A DNA stretch of 64,000 bases from Catenuloplanes niger (GCF_031458255.1 NZ_JAVDYC010000001.1:5403001-5467000); one strand, 5' to 3'. Counted from the first letter of the stretch, positions 24,926 to 34,031 are shown. Made by a program: numbers and translations. The notes: generated from the letters alone by a model not told the origin.

Positions 24926-26589
24926 CAGACCTTCACCTCGACGAGACGGCGCAGCCAGACCGCGCCGACGGTGAGCAGGACGGCCGCGACCGCGACCATG
25001 GCGAGCCCGGCCGGCTCGGTGTAGAGCGGGCGGACGTACTCCGGCCGCAGCACCAGCAGCACCGCGGCGATGACGAACGGCATCGCGAACAGGATGATCC
25101 CGGAGAGCCGGCCCTCGGCGGAGAGCGCGCGCACGTGCCGGTTGAGCTTGGCCCGCTCACGCATCGTGTGCACCGCGGTCTCCAGCACCTCGGAGAGGTT
25201 GCCACCGACCTCGCGCTGGATCCGGATCGCCATCACGATCCAGCCCACGTCCGGGTTGTTGTTGCGCTCGCCGACCCGGTCCAGCGCGTTCTCCAGGTCG
25301 TCGCCGAGCCGGGTCTCGGCCATCGCGCGGCCCAGCTCCGTGCTCACCGGCGCCTGCCCCTCGCGGACCACCGCGTCGATCGACTGGTTGAGCGTGAAGC
25401 CGGAGCGCAGCGCGCCGACCATCAGCCGCAGCGCGTCCGGCAGCTGGTCGGTGAACGCGCGGCTGCGCCGCCCGGCCCGGAACGACAGCCACTGGCCGGG
25501 GCAGACCCAGCCGGCCAGCGCGCCGAACAGCAGGCCGAACCACGAGCCGAACAGCGCGCCCATCGCCACCGCGGCGACCACCGTGATCGCGATCCGGACC
25601 AGCAGCCACTCGGCCGGGTCCAGCGAGACGCCGGCCCGCTGCACGGACAGCTCGATCGAGGCCCGCAGCTTCGGGCTCAGCCGGCCGTCCAGCCAGTGCA
25701 GGATGCCCAGCACCAGCCGGGTCTGCGCGGTGAACCGCTGCTCGTCCGGCGCGGTGCCGCGCGCGTCCGTGAACTGCCGCAGCGTGTCCAGCCGGCGCTG
25801 GAACTCGTTGCGCCCGCCGCCACCGGAGAACAGCAGCCAGAGCCCGATCGCGGCGGACGCGGCCAGGGCGACACCGGCCGCGGCCAGCAGCCCGCGACCG
25901 GACCCGCCGCCGCTACCGGCAGTTTCAAGATCAAGAGCCGCCGAGGGTACGGGAGCGGGCGAGACGGCCCGCTCCGGGACCGACGCGGCCGGAGCGGACG
26001 TGGTGGTCACCGCCGCGGGCATCCGCGACGCGCCCACCGGACCCGGACCCGGGACCGACCGGTCCGGCGCCGGACCGGTCGCGTCCGCCGCGGGGTCGCT
26101 CGCGTCCACCGCGAGGTCGTTCGGGCCGGTCGCCGGCGCGGTCGCGTCCGCTACGGGTCCGTTCGGGCCCACCGCCGGCTGACTCGCGTCCGACGCCGGG
26201 CCGCTCGGGCCGCTCGGGCCGGTCGCCGGGGACGCCGGTGCGCCGGCGAACGAGACGCGCTCGGTCGCCACCGCGAAGTCGCCGCCGCCCGGCACCGCCA
26301 GCACGACCCGCACGGTCGCGTCCACGCCGGCCAGCTCGGCCGGGACGGACGCGCGCAGCCGGCGCCCGTCCAGCTCCGCCGCGAGCGCGCGGTCGCCGAC
26401 CAGCACGCGCAGCCGGGACGCGTCCAGCCCGTCCGCGAGTCCGTGCGCGGTGAGCCGGAACGAGACCTGGCCGGGGGTCACCCGGGTACCGCTGAGCGTC
26501 AGTTCGACCGGTTCCGCGTGCGCCGGGGCCGCACCGATGACCAGCGACAGCCCCAGCGCGGCGACGGACAGGGCAGCCGCGCGCCTCAT
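24925..26589 (-). CDS. tadB: TadB-like F-domain protein with secreted N-terminal extension
   Basis: A 554-residue protein, much longer than typical TadB (about 300). Residues 1-25 look like a signal peptide (ending AHA). Residues 26-116 form a beta-rich domain of unknown type, and 117-200 an Ala/Pro/Asp linker with repeated ATGP/GPSGP/VADATA units. The TadB core follows: a first membrane segment near 235, then the T2SSF domain with LPDALRLMVGALRSGFTLNQ and VGGNLSEVLETAVHTMRER. The core overlaps tadC by 1 bp and tadA by 4 bp. The extension would face outside and may contact the pilus or wall, which is inference. Confidence 0.86.
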   Translation of the reverse strand: MRRAAALSVAALGLSLVIGAAPAHAEPVELTLSGTRVTPGQVSFRLTAHGLADGLDASRLRVLVGDRALAAELDGRRLRASVPAELAGVDATVRVVLAVPGGGDFAVATERVSFAGAPASPATGPSGPSGPASDASQPAVGPNGPVADATAPATGPNDLAVDASDPAADATGPAPDRSVPGPGPVGASRMPAAVTTTSAPAASVPERAVSPAPVPSAALDLETAGSGGGSGRGLLAAAGVALAASAAIGLWLLFSGGGGRNEFQRRLDTLRQFTDARGTAPDEQRFTAQTRLVLGILHWLDGRLSPKLRASIELSVQRAGVSLDPAEWLLVRIAITVVAAVAMGALFGSWFGLLFGALAGWVCPGQWLSFRAGRRSRAFTDQLPDALRLMVGALRSGFTLNQSIDAVVREGQAPVSTELGRAMAETRLGDDLENALDRVGERNNNPDVGWIVMAIRIQREVGGNLSEVLETAVHTMRERAKLNRHVRALSAEGRLSGIILFAMPFVIAAVLLVLRPEYVRPLYTEPAGLAMVAVAAVLLTVGAVWLRRLVEVKV

Positions 26590-27986
26590 CGGATCGGACC
26601 TCCGAACATCTCCGGGTGCAGGACCACGCCGTGTGCTTCGAACCTCTCCGTGAACGTCGGCCGCAGACCCGTCGAGTTGAGCGTGCCGCGGAACCGTCCC
26701 TCGGAGTCGACCCCGGCGTGGTAGTCGAAGAGGAACAGGTCCTGCAGCGAGACCACGTCCGACTCCATGCCGACCACCTCGGTGACGTGCGTGATCCGGC
26801 GGGAGCCGTCCTTCAGCCGGGCGACCTGGATGATCAGGTCGACCGCGGACGCGACCTGGTCCCGGATCGCGCGGATCGGCAGGTCCATGCCGGCCATCAG
26901 GACCAGCGTCTCCAGCCGGGCGAGCGCGTCCCGCGGCGTGTTCGCGTGCAGCGTGGTGAGCGAGCCGTCGTGGCCGGTGTTCATCGCCTGGAGCATGTCG
27001 AGCGCGGCGCCGTCCCGGACCTCGCCGACCACGATCCGGTCCGGGCGCATGCGCAGCGCGTTGCGGACCAGATCGCGGGTGGAGACCGCGCCGCGGCCCT
27101 CGGAGTTCGCCGGGCGCGACTCCAGGCGTACCACGTGGTCCTGGCGCAGTTGCAGTTCGGCCGCGTCCTCCACGGTGACGATCCGCTCGTCCGTCGGGAT
27201 GAACCCGGACAGGATGTTCAGCGTGGTGGTCTTGCCGGAGCCGGTGCCGCCGCTGACCACGATGTTGAGCCGCGCCTCGACGCAGGCCTGGAGCACGTCC
27301 GCGGTCTGCCGGGTGAGCGTGCCGAACCGGATCAGGTCCTGCACGGTCAGCGTCTCGGCCGCGAACTTGCGGATGGTCAGCGAGGAGCCGTCCAGCGCCA
27401 GCGGTGCCACGATCGCGTTGACCCGGCTGCCGTCCGCGAGCCGGGCGTCCACCATCGGGCTGGCCTCGTCCACGTGCCGGCCGACCCGGGAGACGATCCG
27501 GTCGATGATCCGGCGCAGGTGCGTCTCGTCGGTGAACTGCGCGTCCGCGCTCTGCAGCCGGCCGTTGCGCTCGACGTAGACGCGGCGCGGCCCGTTGACC
27601 ATGATCTCGGAGATGGACGGGTCGCGCAGCAGCGACTCCAGCGGGCCGTGCCCGAGGATCTCGTCCACCGCGTCCTGGGTGATCCGGAGCCGGTCCGCGC
27701 CGGTCAGCGGCGTCTCCTCGCGGGCCAGCAGCTCCGCGATGGTCTGCCGGACCTGCTGCTCCAGGTCCTCGGCCTCGTCGATCTCGGTGTAGAGCTTCGG
27801 GCCGAGGATCTCGCCCAGCTCGCGCTGGATCCGCGCCCGTACCTCGTTGACCGGGTCGGCCACCTGGCGGCCGACCGCGCGGGCGCGCTCGCCCACCGAG
27901 CGCTCCTGGGTGACCGGGCCCTCGGCGTGGCGGATGATCGCTCCGGTGCCGGACTGGCGCGCCTGGATGATGTCTGCGAGACCCAA
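26586..27986 (-). CDS. tadA: TadA/CpaF-type pilus assembly ATPase
   Basis: A 466-residue cytoplasmic secretion ATPase. Walker A GGTGSGKTT is at 246-254, with the Walker B/Asp-box region (VTVEDAAELQL and IVVGEVRDGAALDML) and the histidine-box tract TTLHANTPRDALARLE downstream. The N-terminal domain has ISEIMVNGPRRVYVERNGRL, typical of CpaF. The start is TTG 27986, 5 bp after the cpaE stop, with AAGGG about 9 bp upstream. It powers assembly of the Flp pilin through TadB and TadC. The stop overlaps tadB by 4 bp. Confidence 0.92.
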   Translation of the reverse strand: MGLADIIQARQSGTGAIIRHAEGPVTQERSVGERARAVGRQVADPVNEVRARIQRELGEILGPKLYTEIDEAEDLEQQVRQTIAELLAREETPLTGADRLRITQDAVDEILGHGPLESLLRDPSISEIMVNGPRRVYVERNGRLQSADAQFTDETHLRRIIDRIVSRVGRHVDEASPMVDARLADGSRVNAIVAPLALDGSSLTIRKFAAETLTVQDLIRFGTLTRQTADVLQACVEARLNIVVSGGTGSGKTTTLNILSGFIPTDERIVTVEDAAELQLRQDHVVRLESRPANSEGRGAVSTRDLVRNALRMRPDRIVVGEVRDGAALDMLQAMNTGHDGSLTTLHANTPRDALARLETLVLMAGMDLPIRAIRDQVASAVDLIIQVARLKDGSRRITHVTEVVGMESDVVSLQDLFLFDYHAGVDSEGRFRGTLNSTGLRPTFTERFEAHGVVLHPEMFGGPIR

Positions 27987-27991
27987 CGGAT

Positions 27992-29188
27992 TCAGCCCTT
28001 ACGCGAGAGGAGGCCGCGACGGCGGCGGGGGACGGGTGCCGCCTCCACCGGGGCGACGCCGGCGATGAGGTCGGCCAGGTTGCGGATGGCCACGCTCACC
28101 GGGTGGACGGGGTGGTCGATGACCAGCGGCATGCCCTTGTTCACGCTGACCGGCACGTCGCGCGACGAGGGCATGCGGATGTGGATCTCGGTGCCGATCG
28201 CCTGCTCGACGTCGCCGTGGCTCAGGCCGACCTGCGAGTCGGAGCGGTTCAACAGCGTCCGGACCTTCTCCCGCGGGTACTGGAGCATGTCGAACATGTC
28301 CAGGGTGAGCCGGACGCTCTTCAGCGTGGGCAGGTCGGGGACCACGATCGGGACGTACCAGTCGGTCACGTCCAGCGCGGAGAGCACCTGGTAGCTGAAG
28401 AACGACGGCGTGTCGACCACGATGTAGTCGAACATCGTCCGGGCCACGCCCAGCAGCTCCGTGATCACCTCGCGGGTGACCTGGTCGCCCTCGGCCGGCG
28501 TGGTCGGCGCCAGCAGCGTGTCGACGCCGGCCCGGTAGTGGGTGAGCAGCGACCGTACGCCGTCGGTGTCCAGCCGGCCGACCATCGGGATCGCGTCCGC
28601 GATGCTGCGCTCCGGCGCCATCTGCAGCATGATGCCGACGTCGCCGAACTGCAGGTCCAGGTCGATCAGGCAGACCCGGCGGGCGCCGTTCGCGGCCAGC
28701 GCCACGGCCAGGTTCGTGGCGACCACGCTCTTGCCGCAGCCGCCCTTGCCGGCGAACACCGTGACGATCTTGGCGTTCGACGGCTCGTTCGAGGTGATCA
28801 CGGACGGGCTGATCGTGGTGATCGCGTTCGCCAGGTCGGCGGTGCGCTGGCAGGCCGCGACCAGCGCGGAATGGTCACCGGCCGGGACCACCTCGCGGAC
28901 GCCGGCGCGCAGTGCCTCCTGCAGCGTCGCCAGGTCGATCACCTCGCGGACCAGCACCACGCCGACGGACGGCCGGTGCACCCGGTGGTAGGCCGCGAAC
29001 TCCAGCACCGCGCCCAGATCGACCGTGCTGCCGAAGATCACCACCTTGATGTCCGCGCGCTTGCCCAGCTCCGCGCCGAGCTCCGGGAACGACTCGCACA
29101 GCTTGATGCCGCTGGTCAGGTAGTCGTCGCCCGGAACGGTCCGGAACGAGGGGTTCGCCTCGAGGTACAGCGTGTGCGTCAGGTTCAT
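27992..29188 (-). CDS. cpaE: CpaE/TadZ-like MinD-family ATPase
   Basis: A 398-residue protein with an N-terminal atypical receiver-like domain (about 1-125) and a C-terminal MinD/ParA ATPase. The deviant Walker A KGGCGKS is at 148-154, with switch regions DLDLQFGDVG and VVDTPSFFSYQ. The receiver-like part lacks an obvious phospho-acceptor aspartate in context. CpaE/TadZ proteins localise the pilus machine at the cell pole. It is 5 bp upstream of tadA and 29 bp downstream of cpaB. ATG 29188 follows GGAACGAGG. Confidence 0.9.
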   Translation of the reverse strand: MNLTHTLYLEANPSFRTVPGDDYLTSGIKLCESFPELGAELGKRADIKVVIFGSTVDLGAVLEFAAYHRVHRPSVGVVLVREVIDLATLQEALRAGVREVVPAGDHSALVAACQRTADLANAITTISPSVITSNEPSNAKIVTVFAGKGGCGKSVVATNLAVALAANGARRVCLIDLDLQFGDVGIMLQMAPERSIADAIPMVGRLDTDGVRSLLTHYRAGVDTLLAPTTPAEGDQVTREVITELLGVARTMFDYIVVDTPSFFSYQVLSALDVTDWYVPIVVPDLPTLKSVRLTLDMFDMLQYPREKVRTLLNRSDSQVGLSHGDVEQAIGTEIHIRMPSSRDVPVSVNKGMPLVIDHPVHPVSVAIRNLADLIAGVAPVEAAPVPRRRRGLLSRKG

Positions 29189-29217
29189 GGGTCTCGCCTC
29201 GTTCCTTTCCGGTGCGG

Positions 29218-29949
29218 CTAGTCGAAGAGGTCGCGGTCCGAGACGCCGTCGCCGACCGACACCGCCGTGGTCTCGTCGCGCAGCGCCAGGTAGAGCGAGC
29301 CGGTCTGGGACGCGTGCACCAGGCGCTCGGCCTGGCCCTGGTCGACCGCGACGGTGAGCATCGTGGTGGCCGGCGGGGCCTCGGCGCCGTTCTGCTGGAC
29401 CGCGGTCACCGCCGCGCCCGCGCTGCCGCGCTCGCCCACGCCGATCACGTCCACCTCGGGCAGCAGCACCCGGGTGACCCGGCCGCTGCCGGACTCGTAG
29501 GTGTTGAAGATGGTCACCGTGGCGCCGGGCCGGACGTAGCCCGCGACCTGTGCCGCGGCGCCGACCTGCACGCTGACCGCCAGCTTCCCGGCCGGCACCG
29601 GCAGGCCGCCGGTGAGCGCGGTGGGCGTGCCGAACATGCCGGCCAGCAGCAGCTGGCTCGCGCCGACCTCGCCGGTCAGGGCCAGGCCGTCCAGGTCCGC
29701 GGCCAGCTCGCCGAGCGCGCCCTGCGGCACGGTCTCGGCCGGCATCGCGACGCGCTGGGTCAGGCCCCGCTCGCGGATCTGCGCGGCGGTCGTGCCCGCC
29801 GGGATCGTGCCGGTGCTGACGAGCACCCACACCGGGTCGGTCTGTGCCACCGCGCGCTCCTCGGCGCCGCGGACGTACGCGATCACCGCGAAGCCGCCGA
29901 AGGCCGCCAGCACCAGGGCGGCCATCACCGCCAGCATCCGTCTCTTCAC
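29218..29949 (-). CDS. cpaB: CpaB-like SAF-domain pilus assembly protein
   Basis: A 243-residue protein with an N-terminal signal anchor (MLAVMAALVLAAFGGFAVIAY, with the basic MKRR ahead of it) and an extracytoplasmic SAF domain beginning VWVLVSTGTIPAGTTAAQI. The RcpC/CpaB C-terminal domain follows (AGYVRPGATVTIFNTYESG). In Tad systems this protein acts at the envelope, probably stabilising the assembly complex. It starts with GTG 29949, 17 bp after tadG, in the same operon. Confidence 0.88.
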   Translation of the reverse strand: MKRRMLAVMAALVLAAFGGFAVIAYVRGAEERAVAQTDPVWVLVSTGTIPAGTTAAQIRERGLTQRVAMPAETVPQGALGELAADLDGLALTGEVGASQLLLAGMFGTPTALTGGLPVPAGKLAVSVQVGAAAQVAGYVRPGATVTIFNTYESGSGRVTRVLLPEVDVIGVGERGSAGAAVTAVQQNGAEAPPATTMLTVAVDQGQAERLVHASQTGSLYLALRDETTAVSVGDGVSDRDLFD

Positions 29950-29966
29950 GGAATGCTCTTCGGTGT

Positions 29967-31091
29967 CTAGCCCGCGCGCTTGAGGGTGGTAACCCCATAG
30001 CTACCGGGAACTGACCGAGGCAGCGGCTTGAAGTACCCGTAGACGCACTGCTCGGTGCCGGTGCACGCGCCGACGGCCGGCTCGTTCCGGGTCTGCGGCA
30101 GCAGGCCGAGCACCGCGGTGAGCCGCCAGCCGGTCACCACGAACGGCGCGTAGCCGATCAGGTGGGCGGTGCCGCCGCTGAGCGTGTCGTAGATCGGGAA
30201 GTTCACCGGCGTACCGCTGGTCACCGCGGCGTTCAGCACGGTCGTGCAGCTGGTGAACAGCAGCGCGCTGAGCAGCCCGGCGGTGCCGCCCGCGGTGTTC
30301 GACGGATAGGTCAGGTTGCGTGTGCAGTCGCTGGAGTCCAGCCAGCCGAAGCCGCTCCGGGCGCCGAGCAGCGTCGGCGCCGGGCAGCCGGTGTGCGCCG
30401 CGTTGTCCCCGAGGATGTGGATCGGCCGGACCGTGGCCGGATAGAGCGTCCCGTTCGTGGTCAGGCCGTTGTACACGCAGGCGGTCACGGCCGCCGCGAA
30501 CGAGGCGACCGGCCCGACCACGGCCGGCGTGTTCCAGGTGACCCGGGAGCAGGCGCCGACCGGCGTGCCGTCGGTGTTCGAGCCGCCGGCCAGCGCCCGC
30601 GCGAACACCGGCGGCAGCAGCGTGCTGCCGTCCGGATTCCTGGTGCTGGTGTAGACCTCGACGTAGCCGACCGCGCCGGAACCGGCCGCGGCGATCGCGG
30701 CCGCGCGCGTGCCGATGCACCGGGAGAGGCTGGTGGAGCTGGTGTTCTCCGCGGGGCAGGTGGAGGTCGGCGAGATCTTCGGGTTCAGCCCGCAGACCAG
30801 CGAGACGGTGACCGCGCCGTCCGACGCGTTCAGGTTCGCGTAGCTCTGCGCGCTCGCGGTGTAGGCGGCGCACGGCGACAGGCCGGCCGCGCACTGGTTC
30901 GCCACCGCCCAGGCCGCGGCGTCCGCGCCGGTGAGCAGTTCCTCCCGCTCCGCGTAGATCCGGCCGACGTCCACCACGAGCGCGCCCATGCCGAGCAGCA
31001 CGCCGCCGGTCAGCAGAATCGCCACGAGCGCGGTGACCGCACCACGGTCACCGCGCCGGTTCCTCCGGAAGATCGTGTTCAGCCTGCGCAC
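29967..31091 (-). CDS. tadG: TadG-like pseudopilin/Tad-domain protein
   Basis: A 374-residue protein. The N-terminus (RRGDRGAVTALVAILLTGGV) is the Tad-domain signature with one membrane helix, followed by VDVGRIYAEREELLTGADAA. The long exported region is rich in Ser, Thr and Gly and contains about eleven cysteines (for example NQCAAGLSPCAAY and SLVCGLNPKISPTSTCP), so multiple disulfides are likely. GTG 31091 lies within the last 13 bp of tadE. It is expected to be a minor pilin-associated or surface protein of the pilus. Confidence 0.85.
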   Translation of the reverse strand: MRRLNTIFRRNRRGDRGAVTALVAILLTGGVLLGMGALVVDVGRIYAEREELLTGADAAAWAVANQCAAGLSPCAAYTASAQSYANLNASDGAVTVSLVCGLNPKISPTSTCPAENTSSTSLSRCIGTRAAAIAAAGSGAVGYVEVYTSTRNPDGSTLLPPVFARALAGGSNTDGTPVGACSRVTWNTPAVVGPVASFAAAVTACVYNGLTTNGTLYPATVRPIHILGDNAAHTGCPAPTLLGARSGFGWLDSSDCTRNLTYPSNTAGGTAGLLSALLFTSCTTVLNAAVTSGTPVNFPIYDTLSGGTAHLIGYAPFVVTGWRLTAVLGLLPQTRNEPAVGACTGTEQCVYGYFKPLPRSVPGSYGVTTLKRAG

Positions 31092-31534
31092 TGCATGACA
31101 CCCTTCGCGCGTTGCGTGAAACCGTTGGCGGCCGAGCTGTCATTGCTGATCAGCGTCAGGATCGGGCCGAGCGGCGTGATCGGGGACCAGGTCTGGAAGA
31201 CCGTCACGGTCACGTTCAGCGACGGGTCCGCGCTCGCACAGGCGACGGGGGAGGGCGAGAACGACACGGTGATGCCCGGCGCGACCCGGTCGACCTGGGC
31301 CTGCACCGGCTGGTTGAACGCGGCGGCCCGGGCACCCTCGCGGGCGGCCTCGTTCAGGGTGATCTGGTTGGCCATCATCCGGCCGAAGTCGATGACGCCG
31401 AAGACGACGGCGAGCAGCAGGGGGAGGACGATCGCGAGTTCGACCGCCGCCGCGCCGCCGTCCGGCCTCCGGCCCCGCGCCGGCCCGGGGGAAGGCGCGG
31501 ACGGGGACGGAGGCACGCACGGGCGGAGCGGCAC
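31079..31534 (-). CDS. tadE: TadE-like pseudopilin
   Basis: A 151-residue protein. The TadE motif is GGAAAVELAIVLPLLLAVVF, with the helix continuing into GVIDFGRMMANQITLNEAAR, the usual place for prepilin-type processing. The C-terminal exported domain has two cysteines. I chose GTG 31534 because GAGGAG is 7 bp upstream. The longer frame adds 23 residues without a ribosome site. It overlaps tadG by 13 bp and is 72 bp from the flp stop. Confidence 0.87.
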   Translation of the reverse strand: MPLRPCVPPSPSAPSPGPARGRRPDGGAAAVELAIVLPLLLAVVFGVIDFGRMMANQITLNEAAREGARAAAFNQPVQAQVDRVAPGITVSFSPSPVACASADPSLNVTVTVFQTWSPITPLGPILTLISNDSSAANGFTQRAKGVMQCAG

Positions 31535-31606
31535 GGTCGTACTCCTCTGCTCAGGATTCGATGGCGGTCGGACGGTGGCCGCCGCGTCGAGCTGAGCGGC
31601 CATGGG

Positions 31607-31792
31607 TCACGGCGAGGGCGATACCTTGGTGCTGACCTTGGTGAACGTGGCACTGAGGTTGCTGCCGACCAACGTCACCCCGCCGATGATCACGACGGCG
31701 ATGAGGGCGGCCAGCAGGCCGTACTCGACGGCGCTGGCGCCGCGGTCCGACTTGATGCGCTCGCGGATCATGACTCGCACGTAATTGATCAC
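31607..31792 (-). CDS. flp: Flp/Fap family type IVb major pilin
   Basis: A 61-residue pilin precursor. The leader ends in SDRG, and the mature protein would begin ASAVEYGLLAALIAVVIIGG, with the glutamate at +5 and tyrosine at +6 that define Flp pilins; the predicted cut is after G18. The rest is a short tail, SNLSATFTKVSTKVSPSP. GTG 31792 is preceded by GGGGAG. It is the first gene of the eight-gene Tad operon. I see no prepilin peptidase (TadV/CpaA) gene in this window. Confidence 0.93.
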   Translation of the reverse strand: MINYVRVMIRERIKSDRGASAVEYGLLAALIAVVIIGGVTLVGSNLSATFTKVSTKVSPSP

Positions 31793-31989
31793 TTTTGGCT
31801 CCCCTCTGAGGTGTCGCGGTTCGGCACTTCCGCCCCGCAGTGTTGCCATCGGCGGCGCACCGGCCGCCGCCAGGCTTTCTGCGTTGCAGGCGGGTCGCAA
31901 AACGGATCGCGCAGCGGCCGGGTGAACCATCGCGGGGACGCCGTCCGTACCTCGTGGTATCCACCGTTTCGACCGGCGAAGAGGGAGTC

Positions 31990-32388
31990 ATGGACAACAC
32001 CGAACCCCGCCACGTCGACCGCCGGGACCAGGGACTGCGCCGGCAGCGGCTGGTCACCCAGGCGGCCGCGGTCGGTGCGGCAGTGCTCTCCCTCGCGTTC
32101 GGCTGGATCTTCGCGCAGGGCAGCTCCTCGGCGGCCGCCGAGGAGAAGGGCACGACCACCACCGAACCGGCCACGGTCGCACCGTCCGGGAATCCGGCCG
32201 GGAAAGCCACCGGATCCCCCACGCCGGACGGCGAACCGTCGGACGAACCCGCTGCGGAGCCCTCGGACGCGCCGGAACCGGACGACGAGGACGAGGACGA
32301 CGAGGGCGGTGCCGCACTGGCACCGCCGCCCGCCGCGCCCGAGCCGGCTCCGCAACAGGAGAGCGACGCCACGACGGGCGGATCATGA
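31990..32388 (+). CDS. Small membrane-anchored acidic protein, possible flavinylation target
   Basis: A 132-residue protein: a short basic cytoplasmic start, one membrane helix (about residues 21-43, LVTQAAAVGAAVLSLAFGWI), then an extracytoplasmic Pro/Thr/Glu/Asp-rich tail. The final residues are ESDATTGGS. The DATTGGS segment resembles the D-x-x-(S/T)-G-x-(S/T) sequence to which ApbE attaches FMN, and the apbE gene starts 49 bp downstream. There is no folded FMN-binding domain. Functioning as a flavin-carrying tether is therefore a guess. It is divergent from the flp operon. A clear ribosome site (GAGGGAG) precedes ATG 31990. Confidence 0.7.
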   Translation: MDNTEPRHVDRRDQGLRRQRLVTQAAAVGAAVLSLAFGWIFAQGSSSAAAEEKGTTTTEPATVAPSGNPAGKATGSPTPDGEPSDEPAAEPSDAPEPDDEDEDDEGGAALAPPPAAPEPAPQQESDATTGGS

Positions 32389-32437
32389 GCGAGCCCGCGC
32401 ACGGACGCCGGCACCGCGACGCCGGCCGGAGCCCGGC

Positions 32438-33385
32438 ATGAGCCCGCCGCGGGTGGCGCCGTCCCGGGTCACCTTCCCGGTCTGGGGCACCACCGCGCTG
32501 CTGCTGGTCACGGACGAGGCCGCGCTGCCCGAGGCGGAACGCATGCTGCGCACCGAGCTGGCCGGGATCGACGCCGTCTGCAGCCGCTTCCGGGCCGACT
32601 CCGAGCTGGTCCGGCTCACCGCGCACGCCGGCCGGGCCGTCTCGATCAGCCCGCTGCTCACCGAGATCCTGCAGGCCGCGCTGCGCGCCGCGTCCGCCAC
32701 GAACGGCCTGGTCGACCCGACCGTGGGCCAGGCGGTGATCGATCTCGGGTACGACCGGGACTACGCCGCGCTGCGCGGCCGCGCGCTGCCGGAGGGCGAA
32801 CCGCTGCGGCCGGCCCCCGGCTGGTGGCGCGTCCAGCTCGACCCGGACGCCGGGCGCGTGCTGGTCCCGCGCCGGATCCTGCTCGACGTGGGCGCGACCG
32901 GCAAGGCGTTCGCGGCCGACCGGGCCGCCGCACGGATCGCCACGCTCGGCTGCGGCGCACTGGTCTCGCTCGGCGGCGACCTGGCCACGGCCGGCCCGGC
33001 GCCGGAGGGTGGCTGGCTGATCAGCGTGGGCGACAGCCACCGCGCACCGGCCGGCGCCACCGACCCGGTCGTCTCGATCACCGCGGGCGCGCTGGCCACG
33101 TCCAGCGTCACCCAGCGCCGGTGGCGGCGCGGCGACCGGCAGGTGCACCACATCGTGGACCCGCGCACCGGCGACGTCCCCGCGCCGGTCTGGAGGACGG
33201 TCTCGGTCGCGGCCGGCAGCTGCGTGGACGCGAACGCGGCCGCCACCGCCTCGATCATCCGCGGCCGGGGCGCGCCGCGCTGGCTGGCCAACCGCCGGCT
33301 GCCGGCCCGCCTGGTCGCGCACGACGGCGCGGTCACCACCTCGGCCGGCTGGCCCAGCGACCCGGCGCGCGCGGAGGTGGCCTGA
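32438..33385 (+). CDS. apbE: ApbE family FAD:protein FMN transferase
   Basis: A 315-residue flavin transferase that links FMN to a Ser/Thr of target proteins outside the cytoplasm. Family features are RFRADSELVRL, VDPTVGQAVIDLGYDRDY, LLDVGATGKAFAADRAA, ALVSLGGDLAT and the metal-site region HHIVDPRTGD. No signal peptide is obvious at the N-terminus, so it may act in the cytoplasm or be exported in another way. It lies in a cluster with a membrane haem-type protein, a NuoF-like flavoprotein and a ferredoxin, which suggests a flavin-based electron-transfer chain. Confidence 0.9.
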   Translation: MSPPRVAPSRVTFPVWGTTALLLVTDEAALPEAERMLRTELAGIDAVCSRFRADSELVRLTAHAGRAVSISPLLTEILQAALRAASATNGLVDPTVGQAVIDLGYDRDYAALRGRALPEGEPLRPAPGWWRVQLDPDAGRVLVPRRILLDVGATGKAFAADRAAARIATLGCGALVSLGGDLATAGPAPEGGWLISVGDSHRAPAGATDPVVSITAGALATSSVTQRRWRRGDRQVHHIVDPRTGDVPAPVWRTVSVAAGSCVDANAAATASIIRGRGAPRWLANRRLPARLVAHDGAVTTSAGWPSDPARAEVA

Positions 33386-33387
33386 TC

Positions 33388-34014
33388 ATGTGGTTCGCCG
33401 CCCGGTCCAGTGGCATGGTCGCGATCCTGCTGATGACCGCCACGATCCTGCTCGGCATCCTCGGCCCGCTGCGCGTCGGCTCGGCGAGCTGGCCCCGGTT
33501 CGCGCTGGCCGGGCTGCACCGCAACATCTCGCTGCTCACGCTGGCGCTGCTGCTGGTGCACGTGGTGACGGTGGCGGCCGACGACTACGTGCCGATCACG
33601 TTCGCCGACGCGGTCATCCCGTTCCTGTCGCGGTATCAGCCGTTCTGGCTCGGGCTCGGCGCGATCTCGTTCGACGTCCTGCTCGCGCTGATCATCACCA
33701 GCCTGCTGCGCTCCCGGATCAACCTGCGGCTGTGGAAGGGCATCCACTGGCTGGCGTACCTGAGCTGGCCGATCGCGCTGGCCCACGGCATCGGCGCCGG
33801 CACCGACGCGGCCAGCCCGATCGGCCTGGTCACGGCCGTGGTCAGCATCGTCTCCGTGCTGGTCGCGGTGCCGATCCGGATCGCCGGGCGGGACCGGCCG
33901 CCGATCGACTCCGCACCGCCGAAGCCGGCCCCCGCGACGAAGCCGGTGGCCGCGGCCCGCCCGGCCCCGGAACCGGTGCGCCTGCCGGGGGACTTCTCCA
34001 CCCGTACCCGCTGA
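33388..34014 (+). CDS. Ferric-reductase-like transmembrane protein
   Basis: A 208-residue membrane protein with about five to six helices and histidines in membrane contexts (GLHRNISLLTLALLLVHVVT and GIHWLAYLSWPIALAHGIG), as in the haem-binding ferric-reductase-like/YedZ group. The C-terminal 45 residues are a Pro/Ala-rich cytoplasmic tail. It begins 2 bp after apbE. It probably carries electrons across the membrane within this redox cluster. There is no flavin or NAD(P) domain, which fits those being supplied by the NuoF-like protein encoded next. Confidence 0.86.
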   Translation: MWFAARSSGMVAILLMTATILLGILGPLRVGSASWPRFALAGLHRNISLLTLALLLVHVVTVAADDYVPITFADAVIPFLSRYQPFWLGLGAISFDVLLALIITSLLRSRINLRLWKGIHWLAYLSWPIALAHGIGAGTDAASPIGLVTAVVSIVSVLVAVPIRIAGRDRPPIDSAPPKPAPATKPVAAARPAPEPVRLPGDFSTRTR

Positions 34015-34031
34015 TGATCCAGGAGGTTTCG

